A stretch of DNA of 64,000 nt from positions 84,929 through 148,928 of the forward strand of contig JAGRLC010000006.1 in assembly GCA_020441995.1 (NCBI GenBank). Reading direction: 5' to 3'. This DNA is from Rhodobiaceae bacterium. GTDB taxonomy: Bacteria; Pseudomonadota; Alphaproteobacteria; Rhizobiales; Tepidamorphaceae. A program made the translations under genes and the position numbers. The notes below the pieces were generated by a model, which saw nothing but the letters and a program-made list of their open reading frames with translations, was not told where the DNA came from and made no database searches. Each line of letters starts with the position of its first letter. Position 1 is the stretch's first letter. Below, piece by piece: positions 42,964-53,098 of this stretch.

Positions 42964-44298
42964 ATGGCTGACACGCTTTTTGTCGTGCTTGCGGCAGGAG
43001 AGGGCACGCGGATGCGTTCCGCGTTGCCGAAAGTTCTGCATAAAATCGCTGGCCGCGAGATGCTGGCCCATGTCATGGCGGCCGCAACGGCGGGCGCGGA
43101 GGCGGATATTGCCGTTGTCATTGGCCCCGACCGGGAGGACGTGGCGGCCTGCGCGCGCGCCATGCACCCCGGCTGCAAGGTCTTCGTGCAGACGGACAGG
43201 CTGGGCACGGCGCATGCGGTTCTTGCCGCGCGCGAGGCCCTCAAGGCCGATTACAAGCATGTCGTCGTCCTGTTCGGCGACACGCCGCTGATTACGCCGG
43301 CGACGCTTGAGCGCATGGTTTCCGCGATTGACGAAGGCGCCGGTATCGCGGTTCTCGGCTTCGAGGCGGAAAATCCGTCCGGATATGGCCGCCTCGTTAC
43401 CGACGCGGGAGAACTGACGGCAATCGTCGAGGAAAAGGACGCAAGCGAATCCGAACGCGCGATTACCCTGTGCAACTCCGGCGTCATGGCCTTTTCCGGC
43501 CAGCTGATGCCAAACCTGCTGGACCAGATCGGCAACGATAACGCCAAGGGTGAGTATTACCTGACGGATGCGGTCGCGATTGCCCGCGCCCTCGATGTGA
43601 AGACGGTGTCGCGTATCGCCGATGAAACGGAAGTCGGCGGGGTCAATGACCGGATCCAGCTTGCCGCCGCCGAAGCCGTGATGCAGCAGCGCCTGCGCGA
43701 AGCCGCCATGGCGTCAGGCGTCACGATGCGCGACCCTGAAAGCGTCTACATGCAGCACGACACGAAGCTCGGCATGGATGTGATCGTTGAGCAGAATGTC
43801 GTCTTCGGTCCCGGTGTGAGCGTCGAGAGTGGCGCGGAGATCAGGGCCTTCAGCCATCTTGAGGGCTGCCATGTCGGCGCGAATGCGCAGGTTGGCCCCT
43901 ACGCGCGGCTGCGCCCGGGCGCTGACCTGGATGCGCGGGTGCGTATCGGCAATTTCGTCGAGATCAAGAACGCCCACCTTGGCGAGGGCGCCAAGGTGAA
44001 TCACCTGAGCTATGTCGGCGACGCGAGCGTCGGCGCGACGGCGAACATTGGCGCGGGCACCATCACCTGCAATTACGATGGCGTTTCCAAGCATAAAACC
44101 GAGATTGGCGAGGGCGCGTTCATCGGTTCCAATTCCTCGCTGGTCGCCCCGGTCAGGATCGGCGATGGGGCCTATATCGGGTCGGGCAGCGTCATCACGA
44201 AGAATGTCGATGCGGAGACGCTTGCCGTCGGCCGCGCCCGTCAGGTCGAAATTCCCGGATGGGTCGCGCGCTGGCGCAGTAAGGATAAAGCGAAGTGA
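42964..44298 (+). CDS. glmU: GlmU, bifunctional GlcNAc-1-P uridyltransferase / GlcN-1-P acetyltransferase
   Basis: GlmU makes UDP-GlcNAc for peptidoglycan and LPS. The 444-residue protein has the N-terminal nucleotidyltransferase motif LAAGEGTRMRS with the following PKVLHKIAGR. Its C-terminal half is a left-handed beta-helix with hexapeptide repeats (ARLRPGADL, NFVEIKNA, NHLSYVGDASVG, NIGAGTITCNYDG). The ATG at 42964 is chosen over a TTG at 42958. It is followed by glmS, the previous enzyme of the pathway, 123 bp downstream. No glmS riboswitch or strong terminator was seen in the gap. Confidence 0.97.
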   Translation: MADTLFVVLAAGEGTRMRSALPKVLHKIAGREMLAHVMAAATAGAEADIAVVIGPDREDVAACARAMHPGCKVFVQTDRLGTAHAVLAAREALKADYKHVVVLFGDTPLITPATLERMVSAIDEGAGIAVLGFEAENPSGYGRLVTDAGELTAIVEEKDASESERAITLCNSGVMAFSGQLMPNLLDQIGNDNAKGEYYLTDAVAIARALDVKTVSRIADETEVGGVNDRIQLAAAEAVMQQRLREAAMASGVTMRDPESVYMQHDTKLGMDVIVEQNVVFGPGVSVESGAEIRAFSHLEGCHVGANAQVGPYARLRPGADLDARVRIGNFVEIKNAHLGEGAKVNHLSYVGDASVGATANIGAGTITCNYDGVSKHKTEIGEGAFIGSNSSLVAPVRIGDGAYIGSGSVITKNVDAETLAVGRARQVEIPGWVARWRSKDKAK

Positions 44299-44421
44299 GC
44301 CGCGACGCAGGCTGCGGTTCGAAGTAAAATTCGGCAACAAAACGTCAGTTGCCGGGTCCCGGCTCCCGGTCCATGAATGCCGGAAAGCTGTTGGGGCTGA
44401 GAGTAAGGATTCGATACTCGC

Positions 44422-46248
<1,827 letters not shown>

Positions 46249-46290
46249 GTGGGGGCGTGGCTAACTCGGACTTCAATGACAGCTCGCTGA

Positions 46291-46563
46291 CTAGTCCGGC
46301 CAGCTTCCATCATACCCGCCACCGCTGCTAAAGCCGGAGCTATTGCTGGAGCCGGAATCGTTGCTCGAGTCAGCGATGTTGCCGGAGTCAGAATGGCTGT
46401 TCGAGCTACTATCGCTATTGGTGTCAGAACTATCGTCGGAATCGCTGCCTCCGCTGAACGCATCAAGAATCTTGTCGATCACGCTCTGTCCTGTCTCCAC
46501 AATGAAATCGTAGACCTCTTTAAGCGTTTCTGCAGCATGATCCCACAAGCTTTTGTCTGACAT
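46291..46563 (-). CDS. Small Ser/Asp-rich protein of unknown function
   Basis: The 90-residue product has an N-terminal amphipathic helix of about 35 residues (WDHAAETLKEVYDFIVETGQSVIDKILDAF). A Ser/Asp/Asn/Gly tail follows and ends SSGGGYDGSWPD. The ATG is preceded by AGGGG. The gene and its upstream region are much richer in A+T than the rest of the window, and its Ser and Asp codons are mixed, so it looks acquired or fast-evolving. I do not recognise a family. The tail is similar in style to Gly/Ser tails ending GSW in some membrane or secreted proteins. Whether it is expressed is unproven. Confidence 0.55.
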   Translation of the reverse strand: MSDKSLWDHAAETLKEVYDFIVETGQSVIDKILDAFSGGSDSDDSSDTNSDSSSNSHSDSGNIADSSNDSGSSNSSGFSSGGGYDGSWPD

Positions 46564-46807
46564 ATAGTGCCCCTAATCTGTATAATTCTCTTGGTATAAA
46601 GTATCTTTCTGCGGTATATCGTAATTAGATATTTTGTATCGCTGATTAAATGACCCCCGAATATATATCTTATCATAAAGATATATTTTCTTTCCAGCAC
46701 TGTGTGCTAAAATGAAGTTTCAGCATTTGGGAGCCATTGAACCGGGCGGCAATCTAAGCCAGCCTGCGAACGGGCGTAGCTGACGCCCGGACAGCTATAG
46801 AGCCCAG
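46564..46807. other. AT-rich intergenic islet
   Basis: About 240 bp between the small Ser/Asp-rich gene and the next + strand gene are strongly AT-rich in an otherwise GC-rich window. They hold a perfect inverted repeat ATATATCTT-N6-AAGATATAT at 46663-46686, followed on the + strand by TTTTCTTT. No further coding region is supported here. Confidence 0.6.
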
Positions 46808-48097
46808 ATGCCAGAATTTCTTCCCGGCGCCGTGTTCAGCGGCATCTCGACGATCCTGTTCGTAATCGTGTTGCGCGCGCGTGCCGGCATGCCGCGCCTG
46901 CCGGCCTGGAAACTGGGCCTGATCGGCATTGCGGGCGGCTTTGCCATCCCGTGGACGCTTGTCATTCTGGCCAAGGCTTGGCGCGCCACGCCCGGGCTTC
47001 CCGAACTGCCTTTCATCTCTTCGGATCAGGTCTTCATCGGCACATTGGTGGCGCTCTTCGTGCTTGCCATTAGCCACCGGCCGGGCAGGCGTCCGCGTGT
47101 GCCGCTCTGGGGTGGATTGCTGGCCGGGATCGCAATTGCTGCCGCGCTGCCGCCGTTTCTGTTTCATGTGACGGGCAGCTATCAGCGCGCGTCGCTGCGC
47201 CCAGACGTCAATCAATGCACGCGCGGCATGCTGGGTGAAGTTCAGCCGCGCGAGATCACCAACATTTGCGGCGAGCCGATCACCGTTGGCCTCTGTCTTT
47301 CCGGCGAGGTGAATCCCGCGCCTTGTACGCAGACGAAAACGATTCCCCCGGGCGAAAGCGCGCAATTCGACCCCGGTGACGCGCGTTTGTCCTCGCTGCC
47401 GTCCAATCTCGATGGCCTGACCGTTGTTGCCTGCCGCCCGCCGGGCCGGCCCTCGCGCATGCTATCCACAATCGGACGCAAGTATGAAGGCGTATGCCTG
47501 CCGCCAGCCATTACCCTGGCGGCGCGGGCTTACACTTCCGGCCGCATCCAGATCCATGCCGCAATCGCCGCCAGCACGATTGCCGTACTGACCTTCGACA
47601 CCAGCGGTGCTCCCGATAGCGCGAACAGCACTGCGCCAAGCGTGATGCCGATGGCGGCGGCGGTCTTGCCCTTGCGCGAGATGGCGCGTTTTTCCCGCCA
47701 CAGCATGATCTGGGGCCCGAAACGCGGGTCGCCAATCAAGCGCGCCTCAAGCGCGGGCGAGGACCGCGCAAAGCAGCCGGCGGCGATGATCATGAAAATC
47801 GTCGTCGGCAGCAGCGGAACGAAAAGGCCGACGGCGCCAATGCCAGCGAGCAGGAAACCGGCGGACGCGAAGGCATGCCGCTTCCATTTCGGCGTCACTT
47901 GGGCGCCTTGGCCGTCTTTCTGCGGTTCGTTGGATGCGTTCATTCGCCGCTACCGTTATGGAACTGTCACGCCGTTGCAGGAAACTCCGCCAAAAGTTGA
48001 TGGCGGAGGTACGGTTTCCCCGGATGCAAATGGCGCAGACGTGATAGAATCTCAAATCATGAAATTCGATGCGGTACACCGGAAGGCAGGTAAATGA
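46808..48097 (+). CDS. Uncharacterised membrane protein; only the N-terminal ~235 codons look genuine
   Basis: The first 120 residues form three or four hydrophobic helices. The next ~115 residues look like an exported domain with paired Cys (NICGEPITVGLCLSG, PAPCTQT, VVACRPPG, YEGVC). After about position 47515 the frame stays open to 48097, but this part is antisense to the conserved DUF454 gene (47530-47943) and has no protein-like pattern. Either the original stop was lost, or a frameshift hides it, or translation really runs on. A 7-bp hairpin (47501-47522) lies at the point where the gene should end. The family is not recognised. Confidence 0.5.
   Translation: MPEFLPGAVFSGISTILFVIVLRARAGMPRLPAWKLGLIGIAGGFAIPWTLVILAKAWRATPGLPELPFISSDQVFIGTLVALFVLAISHRPGRRPRVPLWGGLLAGIAIAAALPPFLFHVTGSYQRASLRPDVNQCTRGMLGEVQPREITNICGEPITVGLCLSGEVNPAPCTQTKTIPPGESAQFDPGDARLSSLPSNLDGLTVVACRPPGRPSRMLSTIGRKYEGVCLPPAITLAARAYTSGRIQIHAAIAASTIAVLTFDTSGAPDSANSTAPSVMPMAAAVLPLREMARFSRHSMIWGPKRGSPIKRASSAGEDRAKQPAAMIMKIVVGSSGTKRPTAPMPASRKPADAKACRFHFGVTWAPWPSFCGSLDAFIRRYRYGTVTPLQETPPKVDGGGTVSPDANGADVIESQIMKFDAVHRKAGK
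47530..47943 (-). CDS. DUF454 (YbaN-family) inner-membrane protein
   Basis: The 137-residue protein has the YbaN/DUF454 pattern: GIGAVGLFVPLLPTTIFMIIAAGCFARSSP, then LIGDPRFGPQIMLWREKRAIS and two more hydrophobic helices. Its function is unknown in general. It lies entirely antisense to the extended frame of 46808-48097. Family conservation strongly favours this strand as coding. It is divergent from the DUF502 gene. Confidence 0.87.
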   Translation of the reverse strand: MNASNEPQKDGQGAQVTPKWKRHAFASAGFLLAGIGAVGLFVPLLPTTIFMIIAAGCFARSSPALEARLIGDPRFGPQIMLWREKRAISRKGKTAAAIGITLGAVLFALSGAPLVSKVSTAIVLAAIAAWIWMRPEV

Positions 48098-48885
48098 CCA
48101 CAGAAGAACCCGCCGGCAAGAAGGGCGGGGCGGAAAACAGGGGCGAGCCCACGCTCGGCGAGGCATTGCATCTTGAACAATTGACTGCGCCACCGAAGAA
48201 ACCGGGGCTGGGTACGAGATTCCGCAACTACTTCCTCACGGGGTTTGTCATTGCGGCGCCGCTTAGCATCACCGCATATCTGACGTGGTCATTCGTCGCC
48301 TGGGTCGATACCTGGATCAAGCCGCTGATCCCGCGTCACTACAACCCGGACAACTATCTGCCGTTCACAGTGCCCGGCGTCGGCCTGTTGCTGGCGATCC
48401 TGTTCATCACGCTGCTCGGTGCGCTGACCGCAAACCTGTTCGGGCGCACCGTTTTGCGCTTCGGGGAAGGGCTTCTCGACCGCATGCCGCTTGTGCGTTC
48501 GCTCTACAAGGCGCTGAAGCAGATTTTCGAAACGGTTCTCAGCCAGTCGCAGGGAAGTTTCGAAAAAGTCGGCCTGATGGAGTTTCCCCGCCGCGAGGCC
48601 TGGGTCATTGTCTTCATCTCGACGGCGACGCGCGGCGAGGTGCTGCACAGGGTCGGCGAGGGCGAGGACATGTGGTCGGTCTTCATGCCCACCGTGCCGA
48701 ACCCGACCAGCGGTTTTCTCATGTTCGTGCCGCAGAAGGACATCGTGCTGCTCGACATGACAGTCGAGGAAGGCGCCAAGCTGGCGATTTCCGCCGGCCT
48801 CGTCATTCCTCCGTTCAAGGACCCGAAGGAGGCCAAGGCCCACGTCGAGGCTAAGGTCGCGGAAAAGCGCAAAGAGACGGCTTGA
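48094..48885 (+). CDS. DUF502 membrane protein
   Basis: The 263-residue protein starts with a charged N-terminus. Two transmembrane helices follow (about 50-72 and 90-115), then a soluble domain with the DUF502 marks DRMPLVRSLYKALKQIFET, GLMEFPRREAWVIVFIS and MPTVPNPTSGFLMFVP. The family is widespread and of unknown function. A GGCAGG site precedes the ATG. The ATG overlaps the stop of the 46808-48097 frame. Confidence 0.9.
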   Translation: MTTEEPAGKKGGAENRGEPTLGEALHLEQLTAPPKKPGLGTRFRNYFLTGFVIAAPLSITAYLTWSFVAWVDTWIKPLIPRHYNPDNYLPFTVPGVGLLLAILFITLLGALTANLFGRTVLRFGEGLLDRMPLVRSLYKALKQIFETVLSQSQGSFEKVGLMEFPRREAWVIVFISTATRGEVLHRVGEGEDMWSVFMPTVPNPTSGFLMFVPQKDIVLLDMTVEEGAKLAISAGLVIPPFKDPKEAKAHVEAKVAEKRKETA

Positions 48886-48986
48886 TCAGCGCGCGCAAAT
48901 AGCGGAAACCCGGGCCTCGGATCTTCTTTTCGTATGCCTGCCGCAAAGTTTGCTGCCGTGCCGATTGCGGCGTACTAAATCTGCCC

Positions 48987-49895
48987 ATGAAACGAAATCA
49001 AAAAGTCGCCCGGCTCGCCTTCTGGTCGATCATCATCGCCTTTACGGTCATGGCCCTGAAATTCGTGGCCTGGCACGTCACGGGTTCGGTCGCGCTTTAT
49101 TCCGACGCGCTGGAATCGATCGTCAATGTGATCGCCGCCTTCCTTGCCTACTTCGCGGTCAGGGTGTCGCACAAGGACGCCGATCAGGAGCACCCGCACG
49201 GCCACCACAAGGCTGAATATCTCTCAGCCGTCGGCGAAGGCGTGCTGATCATTGTCGCGGCGCTCATGATCGTTGCCGAAGCGGTTCGCGCGATCCAGTT
49301 TCCCAAGGCCATCGAAGCCCCCGATATCGGTCTCGCGGTCAATGCGCTGGCGGCGGTGGTGAACTTCGCATGGGCGTTCATCCTTATCCGCGTCGGCAAG
49401 CGGGACAAATCGCCCGCGCTCGTTGCCGATGGCAACCACATCATGAGCGATGTCGCCACATCTGTCGGCGTGCTTGTCGGCATAGGCGCGGCGATCTTGA
49501 CCGGCTGGTACATCCTCGACCCGATCCTGGCGCTGCTGGTTGCGATCAACATCCTCTGGCAGGGCTGGAAGATCGTCGGCTCGTCGATCCAGGGGCTGAT
49601 GGACAGCGCGGTCGATCCCGTCGAGCACATACGCATCCGCGATGTGATCTCGGCGAACTCGAACGGCGCGCTCGAGGTTCACGACCTGAAGACCCGCATC
49701 GCGGGCCGCGCCACATTCATCGAGTTTCACCTTGTCGTCGATGCTGAGATGACGGTACGGGATTCCCACGCGATCTGCGACCGGATCGAAAACGCGCTAC
49801 GCGCCGAAATCGACGACGTCCGCATCATCATCCACGTCGAGCCGGAGGAAAAAGCCAAGCTCCCGCCGGGAACGGGCGCCGTGCCGTTTGCTTGA
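48987..49895 (+). CDS. Cation diffusion facilitator (CDF) metal efflux protein
   Basis: The 302-residue transporter has six helices and a C-terminal cytoplasmic domain (about 210-290), as in FieF/YiiP. Helix 2 reads YSDALESIVNV, so the DxxxD pair of zinc transporters is DxxxS here. Helix 5 has DGNHIMSDV with the usual His and Asp. HEPHGHHKAE-like residues (EHPHGHHKAEY) occur in the loop after helix 2. It probably exports Zn, Fe or a related divalent ion; the altered helix-2 site makes specificity uncertain. Confidence 0.9.
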   Translation: MKRNQKVARLAFWSIIIAFTVMALKFVAWHVTGSVALYSDALESIVNVIAAFLAYFAVRVSHKDADQEHPHGHHKAEYLSAVGEGVLIIVAALMIVAEAVRAIQFPKAIEAPDIGLAVNALAAVVNFAWAFILIRVGKRDKSPALVADGNHIMSDVATSVGVLVGIGAAILTGWYILDPILALLVAINILWQGWKIVGSSIQGLMDSAVDPVEHIRIRDVISANSNGALEVHDLKTRIAGRATFIEFHLVVDAEMTVRDSHAICDRIENALRAEIDDVRIIIHVEPEEKAKLPPGTGAVPFA

Positions 49896-49907
49896 GTGGC
49901 TCAGCCT

Positions 49908-52010
49908 TCACCCTGACGCCAGCAGCCGCACCGCATGATCCCTGTCGAACAGGTAGAGCAGGGCGCGTAGAGCATCCCCGCGTTCGCCCGTCAGGTCAGG
50001 ATCGGTTTCCATGATCAGGCGGGCGTCGTCGCGGGCCATTTCCAGCATGTCGAGATGGATTGAAGGCTGCGCCAGCCGGAAGCCGGGCATGCCGGATTGC
50101 CGCGTGCCGAGCACATCGCCGCCGCCGCGCAGCTTCAGGTCTTCCTCGGCGATGCGGAAGCCGTCCTCGGTCTCGCGCATGACTTCAAGACGCGCCCGCG
50201 CGGTCTCGCCCAGCGGCGGCTTGTAGAGCAGCAGGCAGGATGACGCGCGGTCGCTGCGCCCGACGCGCCCGCGCAACTGGTGCAATTGGGCAAGGCCGAA
50301 GCGTTCGGCATGCTCGATCACCATCACGGTCGCTTCCGGCACATCGACGCCGACCTCCACCACGGTGGTTGCCACCAGCACCGGCGTTTCGCCGGACTGG
50401 AAACCCGAAAGCGCGGCCTGCTTGGCGTTCTGGTCCTGCCGTCCGTGAACGAGCGCCACCTTGCCGGGGAAGACCTGTGACAGCGACGCGAAGCGTTCCT
50501 CCGCGGCCGCTGCATCGACCTGCTCGCTTTCCGCAACCAGCGGGCAAACCCAATAAACCCGGTTGCCGGCCTCGATGGCCCGGCCTATGGCGGCGATCAC
50601 ATCGTCGATACGGTCGTCCGGCAGGGCGCGCGTGGCAATCGGCTGGCGGCCCGGCGGTTTCTCGTCGAGACGCGAAACATCCATGTCGCCGTAAAGCGTC
50701 AGCAGCAGCGTGCGCGGGATCGGCGTCGCCGACATGACGAGGAAATCGGGCCGGTCGCCCTTGGCCGAAAGCGCAAGCCGTTGATGCACGCCGAAACGGT
50801 GTTGCTCGTCGACGACCACAAGCCCCAGCGCGTTGAAGGCCACATCCTGCTGGAACAGCGCGTGGGTTCCGACGGCAATATCGATCTCGCCATTGGCGAG
50901 GCCTTCGCGCACGGCCCGGCGCTCGCTCTGCTTGTCCTTGCCGGTCAGCAACGCGACGCGCAAGCCCGCCGCCCCGGCAAAGGCGGACAGTGTCGCGAAG
51001 TGCTGCCGCGCGAGGATTTCGGTCGGCGCCATCAGCGCGGATTGCTGACCTGCTTCGGCAACCTGCGCCATGGCGAGCAGCGCGACGACGGTCTTGCCGC
51101 TGCCGACATCGCCCTGCAGCAGCCGCACCATGCGTTCGGTGCCCGCGAGGTCGTCGCCGATTTCGGCAAAGGAACGCTCCTGCGCCCCCGTCAGACCGAA
51201 GGGCAGGGCGCCGAGTATCTGCTGAACTTTTTCACCCGTGCCGACGCGCGCAACGCCTGCGGTCTTCAGTGTTTTCCTGCGCACCATCATCAGCGCCAGT
51301 TGCCCGGCGAGAAGTTCGTCATAAGCAATGCGCCGCCAGGCAAGGCCCTCGGCGGCTGCGTCTTCCGGCACGTGCGGGTTATGCAGGCGCGAAAGCGCTT
51401 CTCCGAACGCCGGCCATTGCATCTTGTCCATGACGCCGCGCGACTGCCATTCGGGGAGTTCAGGCAATTGCTCCAGCGCCGCCTCGACCGCACGTACGAC
51501 GGTCGCGCGCTTCAGTCCGGCGGTCAGCGGATAGATCGGTTCGACGGGGGGCAGTTTGGCGAGACCTTCCGCATCGACGATGCGGTCGGGATGAACCATC
51601 TGCAGCATGTCGCCCCAGGCTTCCACCGTGCCGCTGACATAGCGCGTCTCGCCAACGGGCAGTGCGCGCTGGATGTAGTCGTCGCGCGCATGAAAGAAGA
51701 CCAGCGTCAGGCTGCCGGTTTCGTCGTGGCACAGGACGCGGTAGGGCGCGCGGCTGTTGCGCGGCGCGGGCTGGTGCTTGTCGACGGTGATCTCGATGGT
51801 CGCGAGACTGCCCGGAACAGCCCCTGAGATTGTTGGCCGGTTGCGCCGGTCGATGAAGCCCGACGGCGGCAGCAGCAGAAGATCGATGACGCGCGGCTCG
51901 ACACCATCGGGCAGCGGCAGCAGCCGCTCCAGCAGGTCAGCCGTCTTCGCGCCGATGCCGGGCAGGCCGGTCGCCGGCGCAAACAGGGGATTGAGAATAT
52001 CGGGCCGCAT
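49908..52010 (-). CDS. recG: ATP-dependent DNA helicase RecG
   Basis: RecG remodels stalled forks and Holliday junctions. The 700-residue protein has an N-terminal wedge/OB domain (about 1-170), the helicase core with Walker A QGDVGSGKTVVAL, DEQH box VVVDEQHRFGVHQR, SATPIPRTL, and HGRQDQNAK with the following motifs IV-VI (ATTVVEVGVDVPEAT, QLRGRVGRS). The C-terminal RecG-type region closes it (LKLRGGGDVLGTRQSG). It is 12 bp from the convergent CDF gene. Confidence 0.97.
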   Translation of the reverse strand: MRPDILNPLFAPATGLPGIGAKTADLLERLLPLPDGVEPRVIDLLLLPPSGFIDRRNRPTISGAVPGSLATIEITVDKHQPAPRNSRAPYRVLCHDETGSLTLVFFHARDDYIQRALPVGETRYVSGTVEAWGDMLQMVHPDRIVDAEGLAKLPPVEPIYPLTAGLKRATVVRAVEAALEQLPELPEWQSRGVMDKMQWPAFGEALSRLHNPHVPEDAAAEGLAWRRIAYDELLAGQLALMMVRRKTLKTAGVARVGTGEKVQQILGALPFGLTGAQERSFAEIGDDLAGTERMVRLLQGDVGSGKTVVALLAMAQVAEAGQQSALMAPTEILARQHFATLSAFAGAAGLRVALLTGKDKQSERRAVREGLANGEIDIAVGTHALFQQDVAFNALGLVVVDEQHRFGVHQRLALSAKGDRPDFLVMSATPIPRTLLLTLYGDMDVSRLDEKPPGRQPIATRALPDDRIDDVIAAIGRAIEAGNRVYWVCPLVAESEQVDAAAAEERFASLSQVFPGKVALVHGRQDQNAKQAALSGFQSGETPVLVATTVVEVGVDVPEATVMVIEHAERFGLAQLHQLRGRVGRSDRASSCLLLYKPPLGETARARLEVMRETEDGFRIAEEDLKLRGGGDVLGTRQSGMPGFRLAQPSIHLDMLEMARDDARLIMETDPDLTGERGDALRALLYLFDRDHAVRLLASG

Positions 52011-52042
52011 GGCATCCCTTGTAGCGCGCCATGCGCCACAGG

Positions 52043-53098
52043 TCAGCCACCATCGCCAAGCCTTTGCTTCAGCAGGTTCAGATATTCCTGATCAACAACT
52101 TCGGCGGCGGGCGCCGGTGCCGCGCCAAGCGTGCCGGTATCGCGCTGGCAGGACAACTGGTAATCGGCGCGCATGCCGTCCTTGACGCAATCGCCGACGC
52201 GCCAGCCCGGCGGCAGCGCCGACAGGTCGACGTTCTTCCACTTCGGATGCCCGCTCTCGCGCAGCCGGTCGAGGTTGGTGACGATGATATTGGCGATGTC
52301 GGCAACCGCCTTGCAGTTGCCCTGGTGATAGTCGTTCTTGTCTTTGCGGTAATCGAAGGTCATCAGCACCGCCTTGACCGTGACCACATCGACCGGCTCC
52401 GGCTGGAACGGATACACGCCGCCGGCGATTTGTGCCTTGTTGTAGGTGGCCAGAAGCGGTTTCTCGGTGATCGGCAGGAGATGGAAGCGCGCGCCGTCGA
52501 TTTCGGGATCGGAGAACAGGCTGGCTGGCGCCCCGGTGACATAGAACATGGCATCGATCTCGCCGCGTTTGAGCATGTCGAGTCCATCGACAGAACCGGC
52601 AAGGACCTTCTCGACGCCTTGCACCTGGAGAATATCGAGGATCAGCGTCGCGGTCAGATAGGTGCCGCTGTCGGTAACCCCGATCGCCACCTTGCGCCCG
52701 GCAAGCTCTCCGAGGCTGTTGATGTCCCATTTCGCCAGCACATGCACCTCCTCGTTATAGAGGGGGAACATGCTGCGGACGCCGAGAATGGCGCGGGCCA
52801 GATCGGGATCGGACCCGGCATAGGTGCTCACATATTCCAGCACGTCGGACTGGACGATGCCGAACTGGGTGAAGGTGCGTTTCTTGACGGCGATCAGGTT
52901 TTCGAGCGATCCGGCGCTTTCCTGAACGACCAGGTTGCGGCCGCACTCCCTGCTGAGCGCGGCGATATCGCGGCCGATCTGGATGTAGGTTCCCTTCGGC
53001 CCGCCTGTCATCATGTTCGTCTCGACGGTCTGGGAGATTGCGCGCGTTGGCGTAAGAAGCGCGAGCAGGACGAGCAAAAGGCTGGCTGCGCGCATCAT
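52043..53098 (-). CDS. TAXI-family TRAP solute-binding protein
   Basis: The 351-residue exported protein has a signal peptide (MMRAASLLLVLLALLTPTRA) and the TAXI marks MTGGPKGTYIQIGRDIAAL, FGIVQSDVLEYV, LAGRKVAIGVTDSGTYLTA and DAMFYVTGAP. TAXI proteins normally feed a TRAP membrane transporter with glutamate-like or other acids; no DctQM-type permease is encoded nearby. The start at 53098 has GGAG 7 bases upstream and overlaps the stop of the preceding gene. It lies between recG and sdhE-mfd. Confidence 0.88.
   Translation of the reverse strand: MMRAASLLLVLLALLTPTRAISQTVETNMMTGGPKGTYIQIGRDIAALSRECGRNLVVQESAGSLENLIAVKKRTFTQFGIVQSDVLEYVSTYAGSDPDLARAILGVRSMFPLYNEEVHVLAKWDINSLGELAGRKVAIGVTDSGTYLTATLILDILQVQGVEKVLAGSVDGLDMLKRGEIDAMFYVTGAPASLFSDPEIDGARFHLLPITEKPLLATYNKAQIAGGVYPFQPEPVDVVTVKAVLMTFDYRKDKNDYHQGNCKAVADIANIIVTNLDRLRESGHPKWKNVDLSALPPGWRVGDCVKDGMRADYQLSCQRDTGTLGAAPAPAAEVVDQEYLNLLKQRLGDGG

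Noticed and set aside
44299-44421. Possible glmS riboswitch or ribozyme before glmS
   Set aside because: No ribozyme core was recognisable; the small GCCGGG/CCCGGC stem has no T run, and the glmS ribozyme is a Gram-positive feature.
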